Source: Kocuria rosea (GTDB lineage Bacteria > Actinomycetota > Actinomycetes > Actinomycetales > Micrococcaceae). From it: DNA of 64,000 nt. The DNA lies in NCBI RefSeq assembly GCF_006094695.1, contig NZ_CP035103.1, positions 1,178,001-1,242,000 of the forward strand, in the 5' to 3' direction. This document shows, piece by piece, positions 61,048 through 64,000 of this stretch. Under the pieces are notes generated by a model. The model was given only the letters and a program-made list of their open reading frames with translations, was not told where the DNA came from and made no database searches. Position numbers and translations under genes: made by a program. The stretch's first letter is position 1. Each line of letters begins with the position of its first letter.

Positions 61048-61572
61048 ATGGCGAACCCGGAAAAGGCAGCCGCGGTCGCCGAGTTGAAGGAACTGTTCTC
61101 CAACTCGGACGCCGCTGTCCTGACTGAGTACCGCGGCCTCACCGTGGCCCAGCTCAAGGAGCTGCGCCGCTCGCTCGGTGAGAACGCCGAATACGCCGTG
61201 GTGAAGAACACGCTGACCGCGATCGCGGCCAAGGAGCTGGGGATCGACGCGTTCGACGGCCAGCTCGCCGGCCCGAGCGCGATCGCCTTCATCTCGGGGG
61301 ACCCCGTCGAGGCCGCCAAGAGCCTGCGTGACTTCGCCAAGGCGAACCCGCAGCTCGTCGTCAAGGGCGGTTACCTCGAGGGCAAGGCCCTGAGCGACGC
61401 GGAGATCAAGCAGCTCGCGGACCTCGAGTCCCGCGAGGTGCTGCTGGCCAAGGTGGCCGGTGCCGCGCAGGCGTCCCTGTCCCAGGCCGCGGCGCTGTTC
61501 CAGGCACCGCTGTCGAAGACCGTCCGCACGGCCGAGGCGCTGCGCGCCAAGGTCGAGGAGCAGGACGCCTGA
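61048..61572 (+). CDS. rplJ: Ribosomal protein L10
   Basis: 174 residues. [21 protein letters not shown] and the C-terminal L12-binding helix ([17 protein letters not shown]). Forms the stalk base with L12. The ATG follows GGAAGGAG. Confidence 0.98.
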   Translation: MANPEKAAAVAELKELFSNSDAAVLTEYRGLTVAQLKELRRSLGENAEYAVVKNTLTAIAAKELGIDAFDGQLAGPSAIAFISGDPVEAAKSLRDFAKANPQLVVKGGYLEGKALSDAEIKQLADLESREVLLAKVAGAAQASLSQAAALFQAPLSKTVRTAEALRAKVEEQDA

Positions 61573-61670
61573 CCAGCATCCCCGCCGCGAGGCACATTCT
61601 CACCACGGAACCAGACCGTCCCGCGCCGACGAACCCGGCCGGGGCACACCATCGAAAAGGAGCCACAACC

Positions 61671-62054
61671 ATGGCCAAGCTCACCACCGCTGAACTGATC
61701 GACGCGTTCAAGGAGCTCTCCCTCATCGAGCTCTCCGAGTTCGTGAAGGCCTTCGAGGAGACCTTCGACGTCACCGCCGCCGCCCCCGTGGCCGTCGCCG
61801 GTGCCGCCGCTCCGGCCGCCGCCGCCGAGGAGGCCGAGGAGCAGACCGAGTTCGACGTCGTCCTCGAGGCCGCCGGCGAGAAGAAGATCCAGGTCATCAA
61901 GGAGGTCCGCGCGCTGACCTCCCTCGGCCTCAAGGAGGCCAAGGACCTCGTGGACTCGGCCCCCAAGGCCGTCCTCGAGGGCGCCACCAAGGAGGCCGCG
62001 GACAAGGCCAAGGAGGCCCTCGAGGGCGCCGGCGCCACCGTCACCCTCAAGTAG
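61671..62054 (+). CDS. rplL: Ribosomal protein L7/L12
   Basis: 127 residues: N-terminal dimerisation region ([22 protein letters not shown]), Ala-rich hinge, and C-terminal domain [27 protein letters not shown]. It recruits translation GTPases; present in several copies per ribosome. Confidence 0.98.
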   Translation: MAKLTTAELIDAFKELSLIELSEFVKAFEETFDVTAAAPVAVAGAAAPAAAAEEAEEQTEFDVVLEAAGEKKIQVIKEVRALTSLGLKEAKDLVDSAPKAVLEGATKEAADKAKEALEGAGATVTLK

Positions 62055-62087
62055 GACCCCGGACGCGTCCCTTCACGGACGCTCCTG

Positions 62088-62120
62088 CGAGGCCCCGGAC
62101 GCACGGCGTCCGGGGCCTCG
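62088..62120 (+). terminator. Terminator after rplL
   Basis: 15-bp perfect stem (62088-62102 with 62106-62120), 3-base loop, 33 bases after the stop. Confidence 0.85.
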
Positions 62121-62186
62121 TGCCGTGCCGGGCCCGGACGGTCTGTGGGAGACTGGGGGCACGACCACATCGGCCGCCCACGCGCA

Positions 62187-62252
62187 GCGGGAGAGTCCGG
62201 GCGGGGGAGGGCGGACGGGCCCCACCGGGCCTCGGACCACGAGGAGCTCACC
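62187..62252 (+). promoter_or_regulatory. Glycine-riboswitch-like 5' signature upstream of gcvP
   Basis: GCGGGAGAGTCC (62187-62198) matches the opening of glycine riboswitch aptamers found ahead of gcv genes. The later conserved CCGAAGGGGCAA-like and CTCTCAGG-like blocks are not found in the 55 bases before the start, so a complete aptamer is not supported. GAGGAG (62241-62246) is the ribosome site. Confidence 0.35.

Positions 62253-64000
<1,748 letters not shown>

Overview
The window is about 74% GC by eye, densely packed, and its gene content points to an actinobacterium of the family Micrococcaceae. Supporting markers are mycothiol synthase, a GlnR-type orphan regulator, a menaquinone-tail synthase, a class F-like sortase, Fur with GTG/TTG starts nearby, and many TANNNT-N6-8-start (leaderless-type) promoters. 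Kocuria or a close relative is my best guess; this is inference from gene style, not a search.

Layout, left to right. 1-2.2 kb: end of a geranylgeranyl-reductase-family gene plus a polyprenyl diphosphate synthase (menaquinone side chain). 2.3-6.5 kb: MetP/MetS-type Na+ symporter pair, then RarD and a DUF6882-type protein on the other strand. 6.8-13 kb: an SseB-type protein, Fur, and two tandem paralogues fusing a sigma-factor-like head, a zinc anti-sigma domain, one membrane helix and a long secreted tail. 13-17.1 kb: HtpX, YajQ, tRNA-Tyr, then a secreted wall-protein candidate and a divergent sortase. 17.1-28 kb: LLM oxidoreductase, thioredoxin, VIT-type transporter, AlkA-like glycosylase, DUF2079 protein, DEAD-box helicase, a two-component system and an Nramp-like transporter without the usual metal ligands.

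28.2-36.9 kb is the most distinctive accessory locus: five translationally overlapping genes (three glycosyltransferases, one ABC exporter, and one 845-residue double phosphotransferase), followed by a small anchored acidic protein. An AT-rich 13-mer (CTCATGTTCTCAT) occurs upstream of the first gene and again upstream of the small protein gene, suggesting shared control. A glycosylated, exported product is inferred; its identity cannot be read from sequence.

37-45 kb: tRNA-Thr and tRNA-Met, a Ca2+/Na+ exchanger, HadA/HadB-like dehydratases, MurB, a GntR regulator with an E. coli-type Asd, and FolA/ThyA. 44.7-49.9 kb (minus strand): GlnR, MshD, Ppk1 and a MutT1-like NUDIX-phosphatase broken by a frameshift. 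50-56.4 kb: a 35-residue membrane protein missed by ordinary ORF cut-offs, a nitrobindin-like protein, YgfZ, PfkA, Ppk2 and an aspartate aminotransferase. 56.7-62.1 kb: core translation block tRNA-Trp, secE, nusG, rplK, rplA, (a double-length GNAT gene), L10 leader, rplJ, rplL. The window ends inside gcvP, preceded by a sequence resembling only the 5' part of a glycine riboswitch.
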